From: Alistipes sp.
GTDB taxonomy: Bacteria; Bacteroidota; Bacteroidia; Bacteroidales; Rikenellaceae
Length of the DNA stretch: 25,169 nucleotides
Assembly (NCBI GenBank): GCA_017559685.1
Contig: JAFYQY010000179.1
Location: 1 to 25,169, forward strand
Reading direction: 5' to 3'
The notes beneath the pieces were generated by a model. It ran no database searches. It had not been told where the DNA came from and was given only the letters and a program-made list of their open reading frames with translations. The translations under genes and the position numbers were made by a program. Every line of letters starts with the position of its first letter. Positions within the stretch are counted from its first letter, which is position 1. Shown here one piece after another: positions 7,566-13,910 of this stretch.

Positions 7566-8114
7566 TTACTTCCAAACACCCTTCTTGCAACCATTCTTCT
7601 CACACTCGGCATTGAATGTAGCAAGAGTCTTTTCGTCTGCACTTCCCGATGTGTAGTAGCGGCTGCCTTCGCTATTTGTATAGCAAACCTGGCAATAGAG
7701 TCCAAATACAGTATCAAACTCCTTCTCCAACGACTTAATCTTCTTGTTGCCCGAGATAGAGATATCGCCACCCGAATCTGCACGGCGTACAGATGCAAGC
7801 GTCTTGCTTCCATCAATCGGAGTAATAGCCTCACCCTTTGCAACCTGCTGACGAGCGTAGCTATAGAAAATGCCTAAACGCAAGAATGGGAACTTCTTGT
7901 TGAACTCCTTGCGCAAAGTATCAATCTTCTTGTTTCCTGTTACAGAAATCTCAGTCGTCTTTACAGTAGCAGTGGTCTTCTTTGCTACAGGCTTAGCTGT
8001 AGTTGTCTTCTTTGCCGCAGGCTTTGTAGTCTTCTTTGCTACTGGCTTGGCGGTTGTAGTCTTCTTTGTAGTTGTCGCCTTCTTGGCAACAGGTTTCTTA
8101 GTTGTAGTAGCCAT
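7566..8114 (-). CDS. Histone H1-like Lys/Ala/Thr-rich tail fused to two copies of the cluster's repeated domain
   Basis: A 182-residue protein in two parts. Residues 1 to about 52 are low-complexity Lys, Ala, Thr and Pro with repeated AKPVAKKTT units, like the tails of bacterial H1-like proteins that bind nucleic acid. Residues about 53-182 hold two tandem copies of a domain of about 50-60 residues: SVTGNKKIDTLRKEF then TLASVRRA, and SISGNKKIKSLEKEF then TLATFNAE. The same domain occurs twice in the proteins at 9523 and 10801. I do not recognise the domain; the beta-alpha-beta-beta look suggests a ubiquitin-like (beta-grasp) fold, but that is inference. The tail suggests the domain is tethered to DNA or RNA. 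The gene lies 28 bases after the coiled-coil gene. Confidence 0.8.
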   Translation of the reverse strand: MATTTKKPVAKKATTTKKTTTAKPVAKKTTKPAAKKTTTAKPVAKKTTATVKTTEISVTGNKKIDTLRKEFNKKFPFLRLGIFYSYARQQVAKGEAITPIDGSKTLASVRRADSGGDISISGNKKIKSLEKEFDTVFGLYCQVCYTNSEGSRYYTSGSADEKTLATFNAECEKNGCKKGVWK

Positions 8115-8142
8115 AATATTTTAGTTTTAAGGTTGTTTTACT

Positions 8143-8385
8143 TTATTTACAGCGTTTGAGAGACTCCTTTGCGCTCTCAATCTGACGCTTATAGCCCTCG
8201 ATATTTCGGTCGTGGCGAGCCGCAGCATCAACCTTGCTCTTGCGATAGCTTGCCTTCGACGAAGCTGACGAAGCGCCCTTAATCAACGACGCATAACGCT
8301 CGTTATCACGCTTTTTAGCCTCCTTCTCCTTGACGATATCGGCTCGCAGATCGATAATCTTCTTCTTGTAATACTCTTTGCTCAT
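8143..8385 (-). CDS. Small charged coiled-coil protein
   Basis: An 80-residue soluble protein, nearly all helical and very rich in Lys, Arg and Glu (MSKEYYKKKIIDLRADIVKE, ending KESLKRCK). A Ser/Ala-rich hinge near residue 40 (ASSASSKAS) separates two coiled-coil halves. A longer reading from 8448 exists, but its first 21 residues would overlap the upstream gene and look unlike a start, so I prefer ATG at 8385, 32 bases after the upstream stop. Family not recognised. It may be a scaffold or binding partner inside the cluster. Confidence 0.7.
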   Translation of the reverse strand: MSKEYYKKKIIDLRADIVKEKEAKKRDNERYASLIKGASSASSKASYRKSKVDAAARHDRNIEGYKRQIESAKESLKRCK

Positions 8386-8417
8386 AAGCCTATTTTTTAG
8401 GTCGTTCGGTTCCTCTG

Positions 8418-9137
8418 TTACTCTACACGTCGCACAGCCGCCTCGCAACGTGAGGTGTCATACGATACCGTAGCGACGCTATAACGATCGCCCAACAGCG
8501 TATCACGCTGAAATTGGGTTGTAATCTCTGCTTTATACAGGCGTGCCACCCTCTTGGCAAACTCCTTATTGTTGTCCGCCAATGCAAGGTCAAGGAGTTG
8601 CTCGCAACGGTCGTTATAGAAGCGCACCCACGACTGATACACGACGTGGTCGATAGCCATACTATTGCCTACAGCCGCATCGTTATCGTAGAACATACCG
8701 TTGCCATAACTACCCTCGGCAAGTGGAGCACCCTCGGATGGTATTGCCATAAGACGGCTGATAAGTTTATCCTCACGTGCCTCAACGCCACCATAGTAGA
8801 TGGATGTTATCTCCTGCGAGAAGATGTATGCCACAATCGAGTGGTACTTCTCTCCTGCCGCACGAGCCTCTCTATCGTTCCATTTACCACCTCGCCACGC
8901 AGCAAACTTGTTGCTATATGCTGTATAGTATTTATCCTGGATATTGCGAGCACCCTCGAAGTCGCCCTTTGAGCAGAGGAGCACATACTCGGACTGATAC
9001 TCGATATCATCCTGCGACAAATAATCTGCAGTACCGCCAAGTACCGAAGCGATAAGGAACCAGAAAAGAAATCCCGCCTTTCGATACCCCTTATTGAAAA
9101 GGAGCGCATTGCCTATATAACTAAAAGCCTTTTTCAT
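8418..9137 (-). CDS. Membrane-anchored periplasmic protein of unknown function
   Basis: A 239-residue protein with one transmembrane helix near residues 21-37 (GFLFWFLIASVLGGTADYL), preceded by a basic segment, so the N-terminus is predicted inside and about 200 residues in the periplasm. The periplasmic part is mostly helical with many aromatic residues (YYTAYSNKFAAWRGGKW, DHVVYQSWVRFYNDRCEQLL) and three cysteines. I do not recognise it. ATG at 9137 is preferred over 9155: it lies one base after the stop of the membrane gene at 9139, giving translational coupling, while the longer form adds MQHYNS inside that gene. Confidence 0.75.
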   Translation of the reverse strand: MKKAFSYIGNALLFNKGYRKAGFLFWFLIASVLGGTADYLSQDDIEYQSEYVLLCSKGDFEGARNIQDKYYTAYSNKFAAWRGGKWNDREARAAGEKYHSIVAYIFSQEITSIYYGGVEAREDKLISRLMAIPSEGAPLAEGSYGNGMFYDNDAAVGNSMAIDHVVYQSWVRFYNDRCEQLLDLALADNNKEFAKRVARLYKAEITTQFQRDTLLGDRYSVATVSYDTSRCEAAVRRVE

Positions 9138-9138
9138 A

Positions 9139-9459
9139 CTATTGTAATGCTGCAAGTTCTAAAATCAATGTCACGAGGTAGATGGCGCAAGGCCACATCG
9201 CAACGCTTACTGCATAGCCAAGTACTGCCGAAATCGAGAATCTGAAGATGTCGTTCTTCGACTTCGCCCAACTCCAACGAGGTGGGATATCGTTGCGGTA
9301 TGCCAAGATTCCGAAAACAGCACCAGCAATAAAACACGGGCCTGCAACACCAAGAATATGCAAATCGTCGTAGACGATGCAGCCGATGAGTCCTAAGGCA
9401 CCCATAGGGTTGATGAGGGGTGCAAACAGATTGATTATGTAAGCTATAACTAAAATCAT
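9139..9459 (-). CDS. Small polytopic membrane protein
   Basis: A 106-residue protein with three or four predicted transmembrane helices: about 2-20, 22-55 (one or two passes, with IVYDD between) and 76-104. The loop AYRNDIPPRWSWAKSKND at about 53-70 is positively charged and likely cytoplasmic. No family recognised. It is one base upstream of the membrane-anchored periplasmic protein gene, and the two probably act together. Confidence 0.75.
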   Translation of the reverse strand: MILVIAYIINLFAPLINPMGALGLIGCIVYDDLHILGVAGPCFIAGAVFGILAYRNDIPPRWSWAKSKNDIFRFSISAVLGYAVSVAMWPCAIYLVTLILELAALQ

Positions 9460-9480
9460 ATCGTTGAGATATTTTAGTGA

Positions 9481-9506
9481 TATGTGGGGCGATCAAACCC
9501 CACATA
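9481..9506 (-). other. Strong hairpin between the second tandem-domain gene and the membrane gene
   Basis: TATGTGGGG (9481-9489) pairs perfectly with CCCCACATA (9498-9506) around an eight-base loop. No T run follows on the minus strand. It may lower read-through or protect the upstream mRNA end. Confidence 0.55.
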
Positions 9507-9522
9507 CCTAAATGAGCAAGAA

Positions 9523-9837
9523 TTACTTACCTGCCTTTGCGAGTGTCAACTCATTGTCAGCCAACTTGCTGTCGTCAGCGTTAGCTACCTGAACACCGAT
9601 ACCGTAGAGCTCAGCGATCTTCTTCTCGAAGTTACCAACCTTAAGGTTGCCACCTACTACGAGCTCGCCGCCCTTCTTACCCTCAGCACGGATAGATGCG
9701 AGTGTAGCGTTGTCGTCAGCGAATGCGCCCTTGCAGCTCTCGCTCTTGTAAACACGCAAAGATGCGCCAAAACACTTCTTAAACTCAGCCTTAAGGCTCT
9801 TAACCTTCATACGGCCATCCAACTTAAAATCTGCCAT
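9523..9837 (-). CDS. Tandem copy protein of the cluster's repeated domain (second)
   Basis: A 104-residue cytoplasmic protein made almost only of two copies of the repeated domain. The first copy reads FKLDGRMKVKSLKAEFKKCF, then LRVYK and DDNATLASIRAEG; the second ELVVGGNLKVGNFEKKIAEL, then VQVAN and LTLAK. The matching halves in the proteins at 7566 and 10801 keep the core G-N-K-K-I/V-x-x-L-x-x-x-F and the later TLA. Function unknown; it could be an adaptor or a modifier-like protein. It lacks a C-terminal GG, so classical ubiquitin-type conjugation is not supported. It sits 39 bases after the 68-residue domain gene. Confidence 0.8.
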   Translation of the reverse strand: MADFKLDGRMKVKSLKAEFKKCFGASLRVYKSESCKGAFADDNATLASIRAEGKKGGELVVGGNLKVGNFEKKIAELYGIGVQVANADDSKLADNELTLAKAGK

Positions 9838-9876
9838 AATAGTTTTGTTTTTTAATGGTTAATAAAAAATGGTTAA

Positions 9877-10083
9877 TTAATTATTGTTTTTCTCAATAAG
9901 AAAATCGATAAGTTTCGATCCGAACTGACGAGTATTCCAATTTGGGTCATACTCAAATCCCTCGTTCTCAGCAACCTCACGCAAAGCACCCTTAACGTTA
10001 TCATAAACACGGTGAACCTCAACGCTTCCGCTCTCCAATACAGACAAGATATACTCACCTGCTACAACTGACTTTTTTGCCAT
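9877..10083 (-). CDS. Single-domain protein matching the N-terminus of the OmpA protein
   Basis: A 68-residue cytoplasmic protein that aligns over its full length with residues 1-68 of the OmpA-domain protein at 11822. Shared positions include EY, GSV.V, K.AL.EVA, GFE, WN..Q.G.KLI and the final KNN. It has no other domain. I do not recognise the family. A free copy of a domain that also sits on a membrane receptor suggests competition for, or bridging to, a common partner. The gene lies between the nuclease-like gene (48 bases upstream) and the second tandem-domain gene. Confidence 0.8.
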   Translation of the reverse strand: MAKKSVVAGEYILSVLESGSVEVHRVYDNVKGALREVAENEGFEYDPNWNTRQFGSKLIDFLIEKNNN

Positions 10084-10131
10084 AAGTTTTAATGTTTTTT
10101 AATGATTAGCAAATACTCTGTTATCTCTGTG

Positions 10132-10797
10132 TTACACACTAACTACGCAGTAGTGGAACACAACGTTATCTACCTCTCGGCTATGCCACTTGATGGTATA
10201 CTCCTGCTCCACATCGAAATTCGGATGTGTCTTTGCGCAGGTACTCTCCGGATTGAGCCAATGCTTCTGCTTCGAATGGGGAGTTCCCTCGGCCATATTG
10301 AGCAGATAGTTATTCGACGTCGGCTTGCTCGCCTTAGTATAAAGCGGATCGTTGGTCACAAAGACCGCCAAGCCACCCTTCACTCTCTCGAAACGATTGC
10401 GCACCAACTCTACTCGGCGCACATCTTTCCAGAAGTCGTACATACCTAAATCCTGGGCTCCCTGATTCTTCATCACGACAACTTTCTCGTGCATCGGCTC
10501 ATCGAAGCGCAAGATTTGGCGCTCAACCTTCTTGGTCTTATATTTCAGCTCAACGGGGAGATATTCGCCATCCTTTTTGACTACAACATCAAGTCGCAAT
10601 TCGCTATCCCACACATAGTTATCCAACTCGCTTCTCGGCACGTAATACTCCACGTCCACATCGTCGTACGAGGCAGACGAGTTACGCAACCAAGTGGCAA
10701 GGTGCATCTGAAAGTCTCGCTCATTGAAGAGCAGCTCCTCGTTGCTCTCCAAAAAGGCAAAGACATCTTCTCTAACTATGTCGATTAGGGCTTTCAT
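10132..10797 (-). CDS. PD-(D/E)XK nuclease-like protein
   Basis: A 221-residue cytoplasmic protein with a PD-(D/E)XK signature: Glu26 in a first helix (NERDFQMHLATWL), Asp70 in ELRLDVVV, and Glu83-Leu-Lys85 in PVELKYK. These are the metal-binding and catalytic positions of restriction-endonuclease-like folds. The rest (FDEPMHEKVVVMKNQGAQDLGMYDFWKDVRRVELV, in two conserved-looking segments) fits a helix and strand after the core. The C-terminal third contains WLNPESTCAKTHPNFDVEQEY, of unknown role. Target (DNA or RNA) is unknown, and loss of activity cannot be ruled out. The start lies 3 bases after the stop of the tandem-domain gene at 10801, so the two are translationally coupled. Confidence 0.75.
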   Translation of the reverse strand: MKALIDIVREDVFAFLESNEELLFNERDFQMHLATWLRNSSASYDDVDVEYYVPRSELDNYVWDSELRLDVVVKKDGEYLPVELKYKTKKVERQILRFDEPMHEKVVVMKNQGAQDLGMYDFWKDVRRVELVRNRFERVKGGLAVFVTNDPLYTKASKPTSNNYLLNMAEGTPHSKQKHWLNPESTCAKTHPNFDVEQEYTIKWHSREVDNVVFHYCVVSV

Positions 10798-10800
10798 AGA

Positions 10801-11163
10801 CTAATACTCACCACGAGCTGCCTGACCAAGAGTGATGCCGTTAGGAACGAGCTTTACGCCCTTCTCGTCCTTAACCTGTACGGTAACACCGAAGTTTGTG
10901 TCGAACAACTTCTCGGCGTCGCCCACCTTCATACTCGCCTTGATCTTCAAGCCATCAGCCTTCGAGTGAACATCCTTAGTTGTCTTCTTGTTAAGTGCAG
11001 CGAGAGTCAAGTCGCCATCTGCAATCTGAGCACCCTTGTAGAATACGAGAGTGAGATTGAACGACTTCTTGAAGTCTGCCGACAATGTCTTAAGTTTCTT
11101 GTTTGGTGCGACGGTAAATTCAGCATTCTTGAACTTATCCATCAAATTATTCAAAATTCCCAT
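10801..11163 (-). CDS. Tandem copy protein of the cluster's repeated domain (first)
   Basis: A 120-residue cytoplasmic protein with two copies of the repeated domain after a short N-terminal helix (MGILNNLMDKFKN). Copy one: FTVAPNKKLKTLSADFKKSF, then LVFYKG, ADGDLTLAALN. Copy two: LKIKASMKVGDAEKLFDTNF, then VTVQVKDEKG, ITLGQAARGEY. It is related to the proteins at 9523 and 7566. Family not recognised. It is coupled to the nuclease-like gene (3-base gap), which makes an adaptor or inhibitor of that nuclease a reasonable guess, not more. A long hairpin precedes it. Confidence 0.8.
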   Translation of the reverse strand: MGILNNLMDKFKNAEFTVAPNKKLKTLSADFKKSFNLTLVFYKGAQIADGDLTLAALNKKTTKDVHSKADGLKIKASMKVGDAEKLFDTNFGVTVQVKDEKGVKLVPNGITLGQAARGEY

Positions 11164-11182
11164 AATTTCATAAGCTATTTAA

Positions 11183-11223
11183 CACGCCACCCTTGACAGG
11201 TCTTGCCCGTCAAGGATGGTGTG
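11183..11223 (-). other. Long hairpin between the TerB-like and first tandem-domain genes
   Basis: Positions 11183-11197 pair with 11209-11223 in a 15-base-pair stem with one C-A mismatch and one G-T pair, around an 11-base loop. There is no T run on the minus strand. A role as attenuator or mRNA-processing signal within the operon is likely. Confidence 0.55.
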
Positions 11224-11230
11224 CAACAAA

Positions 11231-11641
11231 TTACAACTCAACGGTCAACTCAGTCTCCTCCTTAACCATATCGGCCAAGAGCAAAACTGCTGTGTCGGTG
11301 CCCAAACCGAGTGCCGAAGCAATCGAGAGCAAGTTGTTAACCTCGTCTGCCGACAAAATGCCGTCTACGAGTACAATCTGGAGCGCTGCCATATAAACAA
11401 GCTCTGCCTCGTCCTCTGCAACCTCCGCAGCGTGAGCATTCAAGTAAGCATCAACAGCCTCCTCGCTCTGATTCTCAATCTCCTGAAGTGCCGACTCAAC
11501 CTCAGCCTTCAACTCCTTCTCATCTATTTCAAAAGCCTCTGCGATCTCCTCAAGGACAATCTGCTCAGCCTCATCATACTCTCCGTCAGCCCAAATTGCT
11601 GTTGCAGCGATTGCTGCAAGATGTTTAATATTGGTATTCAT
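11231..11641 (-). CDS. TerB-like protein
   Basis: A 136-residue, very acidic, all-helical protein of the TerB superfamily. The two family half-repeats are visible: WADGEYDEAEQIVLEEIAEAF at residues 17-37 and VDGILSADEVNNLLSIAS at 92-109, each with an Asp-Gly followed by acidic residues that can bind metal. TerB domains occur in tellurite resistance, and also in many stress and membrane-linked systems with kinases and nucleases. No TerC, TerD or TerZ gene is near, so tellurite resistance is not implied. The start is 3 bases after the basic 49-residue gene. Confidence 0.8.
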   Translation of the reverse strand: MNTNIKHLAAIAATAIWADGEYDEAEQIVLEEIAEAFEIDEKELKAEVESALQEIENQSEEAVDAYLNAHAAEVAEDEAELVYMAALQIVLVDGILSADEVNNLLSIASALGLGTDTAVLLLADMVKEETELTVEL

Positions 11642-11644
11642 ACT

Positions 11645-11794
11645 CTACTTGAACAATCTTTTAATACGGTTTTTCAAACTATTCTTCTCCTTGCGAGCCT
11701 TCGCCATTCGAGCAGCGATAGCCTTACCCTCCTTGGTACGCTTATCAACAGTACCGTCCTTGGTCTTCTTGACCGATGTCTTCTTAACTGCCAT
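11645..11794 (-). CDS. Very basic 49-residue protein
   Basis: A small reading frame from ATG at 11794 to TAG at 11645. It starts MAVKKTSVKKTKDG and ends LKNRIKRLFK; about two in five residues are Lys or Arg. The composition resembles the H1-like tail of the protein at 7566 and suggests binding to nucleic acid, acidic protein or membrane lipid. It is placed 27 bases after the OmpA gene and 3 bases before the acidic TerB-like gene, and fills the gap exactly, so I take it as real. Family not recognised. Confidence 0.65.
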   Translation of the reverse strand: MAVKKTSVKKTKDGTVDKRTKEGKAIAARMAKARKEKNSLKNRIKRLFK

Positions 11795-11821
11795 AGTAAT
11801 TATATATAAGTAAGATTTAGA

Positions 11822-12982
11822 TTAGTCCAAGATAATAAACTCGGTGCGACGATTAACCTCAGGGTTGTTCTCATCGATAGGCTCGCTCGAGCCCTTACCC
11901 TCAGCCTCCAAGCGTGAAGCATCTACGCCACGGCCAACCAAGAAATCAACAGCTGCCTGTGCACGAGCCTCCGAAAGCTTCTGGTTGAATACAGGATCAC
12001 CCTCCGACGATGTGTGACCTACGATGCGGAGCTTAACCTCCTCGTGCTTCTGCAACTCCTTAGCAAGGTCGTGCAACACGAACTTAGCCTCCTCCGACAA
12101 CTCAGCCTTGCCCTGAACGAACTGCGCTGCGTTGAAGTTCTTCTCGATCTCCTCGATATGGTCAACATATACGATCTTCTCAACCTCTACAATCTTCTCA
12201 ACCTCTACGGTCTTCTCGATTACCTCAGGCTCCTTGAGAGCGAAGAATGCTGCTACACCACCCAACAAGAGGATAAGGAGCAACCATACCCACCACAACG
12301 ACTTCTTCTGAGATGCCTTTGGTGGCACATAACCATTGAGGTACTCCAAGCGGAAACCGCCCTTCTTTGCACCGCCCTCAGCCTTCTCGTAGTCAGCGAT
12401 GATGATACCATACTGCTTTGCGTGCGATACGAATCTCTCGAATGGCTGCTTGGTCCACATCATTGCAACCTGTACCTTCTTGCCGTCGCCCATCATAAGG
12501 AGCTCCTCTGGCTGGTCGAAGTATGTCTTAAACTCGCCCTGAGGAGTTGGCTTTGTTGCATATACGAACAACTCCTCTGTGTTGGTTGCAGGGTTAAGGC
12601 TGTTAGGGAACGCCTTGCGAAGATCCTCGAGCTTTGCGTGAGGATACATAATCATATAAGCGTGTGCAATACCGAGTACGGTACGGTTCTGAGCCTTACC
12701 ATACACCTTTACCTTTGCATTTGCAACCTCTGAAGCCGAACCCTCAACCTTAGCCTCGAGATTGTCAACCTTTACGAGATTGTTCTTCTCCAAATAAGCA
12801 ATAAGCTTTACACCCACCTGCTGTGAGTTCCACTTATCCTCCACCTCGAAGCCAACCTTAGCAGCGACCTCCTTCAATGCAGCCTTAGAGTTTGACTGCA
12901 ACTCACCGCCCTTTGTAACGGCTACACTACCATTATCCTCACGGGTAATGACATACTCTTTGTACTTAACTGTTTGTGCCAT
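11822..12982 (-). CDS. Inner-membrane OmpA-domain protein with a two-domain cytoplasmic N-terminus
   Basis: A 386-residue protein with no signal peptide. Residues 1-68 match the 68-residue protein at 9877. Residues about 101-195 (VLGIAHAYMIMYP, LRKAFPNSL, then MMWTKQPFERFVSHAKQYG) match the C-terminal domain of the KAP ATPase. One transmembrane helix lies at 229-249 (LWWVWLLLILLLGGVAAFFAL), followed by a Val/Glu/Lys coiled coil at 252-281 and an OmpA C-terminal domain at about 283-386. That domain has GHTSSEGDP, LSEARAQAAVDFL and the final NRRTEF, including the arginines that contact diaminopimelate in peptidoglycan. Topology: two domains in the cytoplasm, OmpA domain in the periplasm on the cell wall. 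It can link wall state to the cytoplasmic ATPase and partners. Confidence 0.9.
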   Translation of the reverse strand: MAQTVKYKEYVITREDNGSVAVTKGGELQSNSKAALKEVAAKVGFEVEDKWNSQQVGVKLIAYLEKNNLVKVDNLEAKVEGSASEVANAKVKVYGKAQNRTVLGIAHAYMIMYPHAKLEDLRKAFPNSLNPATNTEELFVYATKPTPQGEFKTYFDQPEELLMMGDGKKVQVAMMWTKQPFERFVSHAKQYGIIIADYEKAEGGAKKGGFRLEYLNGYVPPKASQKKSLWWVWLLLILLLGGVAAFFALKEPEVIEKTVEVEKIVEVEKIVYVDHIEEIEKNFNAAQFVQGKAELSEEAKFVLHDLAKELQKHEEVKLRIVGHTSSEGDPVFNQKLSEARAQAAVDFLVGRGVDASRLEAEGKGSSEPIDENNPEVNRRTEFIILD

Positions 12983-13014
12983 AATAATTATAGTTTTAGA
13001 TTATTAGTGATAAT

Positions 13015-13197
13015 TTACGATACGAGCATTATGATTCCGCCCACTAGCGCTATCAAGAAGCAGAAGAACATCACGCCTATGCGACCATTCTTGTCCTTCT
13101 TCTTAAACTTAGGTGCAAGACCAAAATAGAGAAGATTTACGATGCCTGCTATCAACAACGAGGCACCGACTTCAAATGCAGATTCAAAGATAGCCAT
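13015..13197 (-). CDS. Small two-helix membrane protein
   Basis: A 60-residue protein with two transmembrane helices, about 8-28 and 41-59, joined by a strongly basic loop (PKFKKKDKNGR) that should face the cytoplasm. Family not recognised. It lies 32 bases upstream of the OmpA gene and is the first gene of the long run. Confidence 0.65.
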   Translation of the reverse strand: MAIFESAFEVGASLLIAGIVNLLYFGLAPKFKKKDKNGRIGVMFFCFLIALVGGIIMLVS

Positions 13198-13607
13198 ACT
13201 AAGTTTAGGTTTTTGGGTTAGTTTTTGTTCACTCCCTCAAAGTATGCGCCCTATAAAAAACAAGAAGCGCAGACTAATTACTTAATCTCCGCTGATTGGC
13301 CCTAGGAAAGCCGTGGTAAAGAAAAAAGCAATAGCCCACGCTATGCCCACATATACCGATATATATATGCGAACTTGCGAAAGGGTTCGTCTTCTCTTAC
13401 CGTAAATGAATTTCCTAGGTTCATCAGCGAGAACGACAAACACTTGCGTGTAAATCGAAATATTTTCACAAATATAATAAAAATATTTGACAAAAAAATC
13501 CCCTCCCTAAAAAAAATATCGCTTTTACGCACTATTCAGGTTGGGCTATTGCCTGGACAAAGATAGGGATTTTTCCGATTTTAGGAGTTGTCTTTTCTTG
13601 TCTTTAG
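13198..13607. other. Intergenic region of about 410 bases between the kinase unit and the OmpA-KAP run
   Basis: AT-rich in its middle and right part. I see no gene: the short frames in it have no convincing start or composition. It holds candidate minus-strand promoters for the run: TACTTTG (13244-13238) with TTG 16 bases upstream, TATATTTG (13476-13469) with TTTG 14 bases upstream, and TATCTTTG (13565-13558) without a clear -33 element. None is a full match. Confidence 0.5.
13238..13263 (-). promoter_or_regulatory. Candidate promoter of the OmpA-KAP run
   Basis: On the minus strand TTG (13263-13261), 16 bases, then TACTTTG (13244-13238), giving a leader of about 34 bases before ATG 13197. 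Spacing and one missing base make this a weak match. Confidence 0.35.
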
Positions 13608-13895
13608 CTACTCCTTTTTGTAGGGACGATAGGGACTACCCGACCCTATTAGGTCTTGATAGAATAGGAATTCCTCGGGCGACAGATTGCATTCACTCGT
13701 AAGCGGAAGTTTCTCGGACTGCTCCAGCAAAAGAGTGATACGCTTGCTGTATTGAAGTGTATATACGGTTGTCGCAAGCGAGTTTAGTTCCATATCGGGA
13801 ATGGTGATAATCTTCTCCGCCTGGTATTTGGCGACATCGTCATAAAACTTGACAAAGTGGCGAGTTGTAAAATCGCGATAGACCTCTCGGGACAT
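13608..13895 (-). CDS. Tail frame after the kinase: separate small protein or C-terminus cut off by TAG
   Basis: A 95-residue frame from ATG 13895 (MSREVYRDFTTRHFVKFY) to TAG 13608. It is in the same reading frame as the kinase, separated only by the kinase TAG (13913-13911) and five sense codons (A-C-S-E-L). GGAG lies 3 bases before the ATG, so separate translation is possible. The kinase ends in a transmembrane helix and a short charged periplasmic stretch; this frame would extend it by about 100 helical residues. If made alone it has no signal peptide and would stay in the cytoplasm. I think a single ancestral kinase gene interrupted by a nonsense codon is about as likely as two genes. Confidence 0.6.
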   Translation of the reverse strand: MSREVYRDFTTRHFVKFYDDVAKYQAEKIITIPDMELNSLATTVYTLQYSKRITLLLEQSEKLPLTSECNLSPEEFLFYQDLIGSGSPYRPYKKE

Positions 13896-13910
13896 CAACT
13901 CCGAGCACGC

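Noticed and set aside
7973..8112. CRISPR array or tandem DNA repeats
   Set aside because: The short repeats are codons of the Lys/Ala/Thr-rich tail (AKPVAKKTT units), without regular spacers. No CRISPR array is visible anywhere in the window.
9523..9837. Ubiquitin-type conjugation system
   Set aside because: The tandem-domain proteins do not end in GG, and no E1-, E2- or JAB-like gene is present. Only the possibility of a similar fold remains.
11231..11641. Tellurite resistance operon
   Set aside because: Only a TerB-like protein is present; no TerA, TerC, TerD, TerE or TerZ gene is near. TerB domains are used in many other systems.
5003..13197. Zorya-type defence (MotAB-like with OmpA)
   Set aside because: The OmpA protein has a 228-residue cytoplasmic part and there is no MotA/ZorA-like protein or Zorya helicase or nuclease partner, so it does not fit Zorya.
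13375..13566. Small plus-strand gene in the 13198-13607 gap
   Set aside because: The frame has no promoter or ribosome site, unusual composition and overlaps the likely control region of the minus-strand run.
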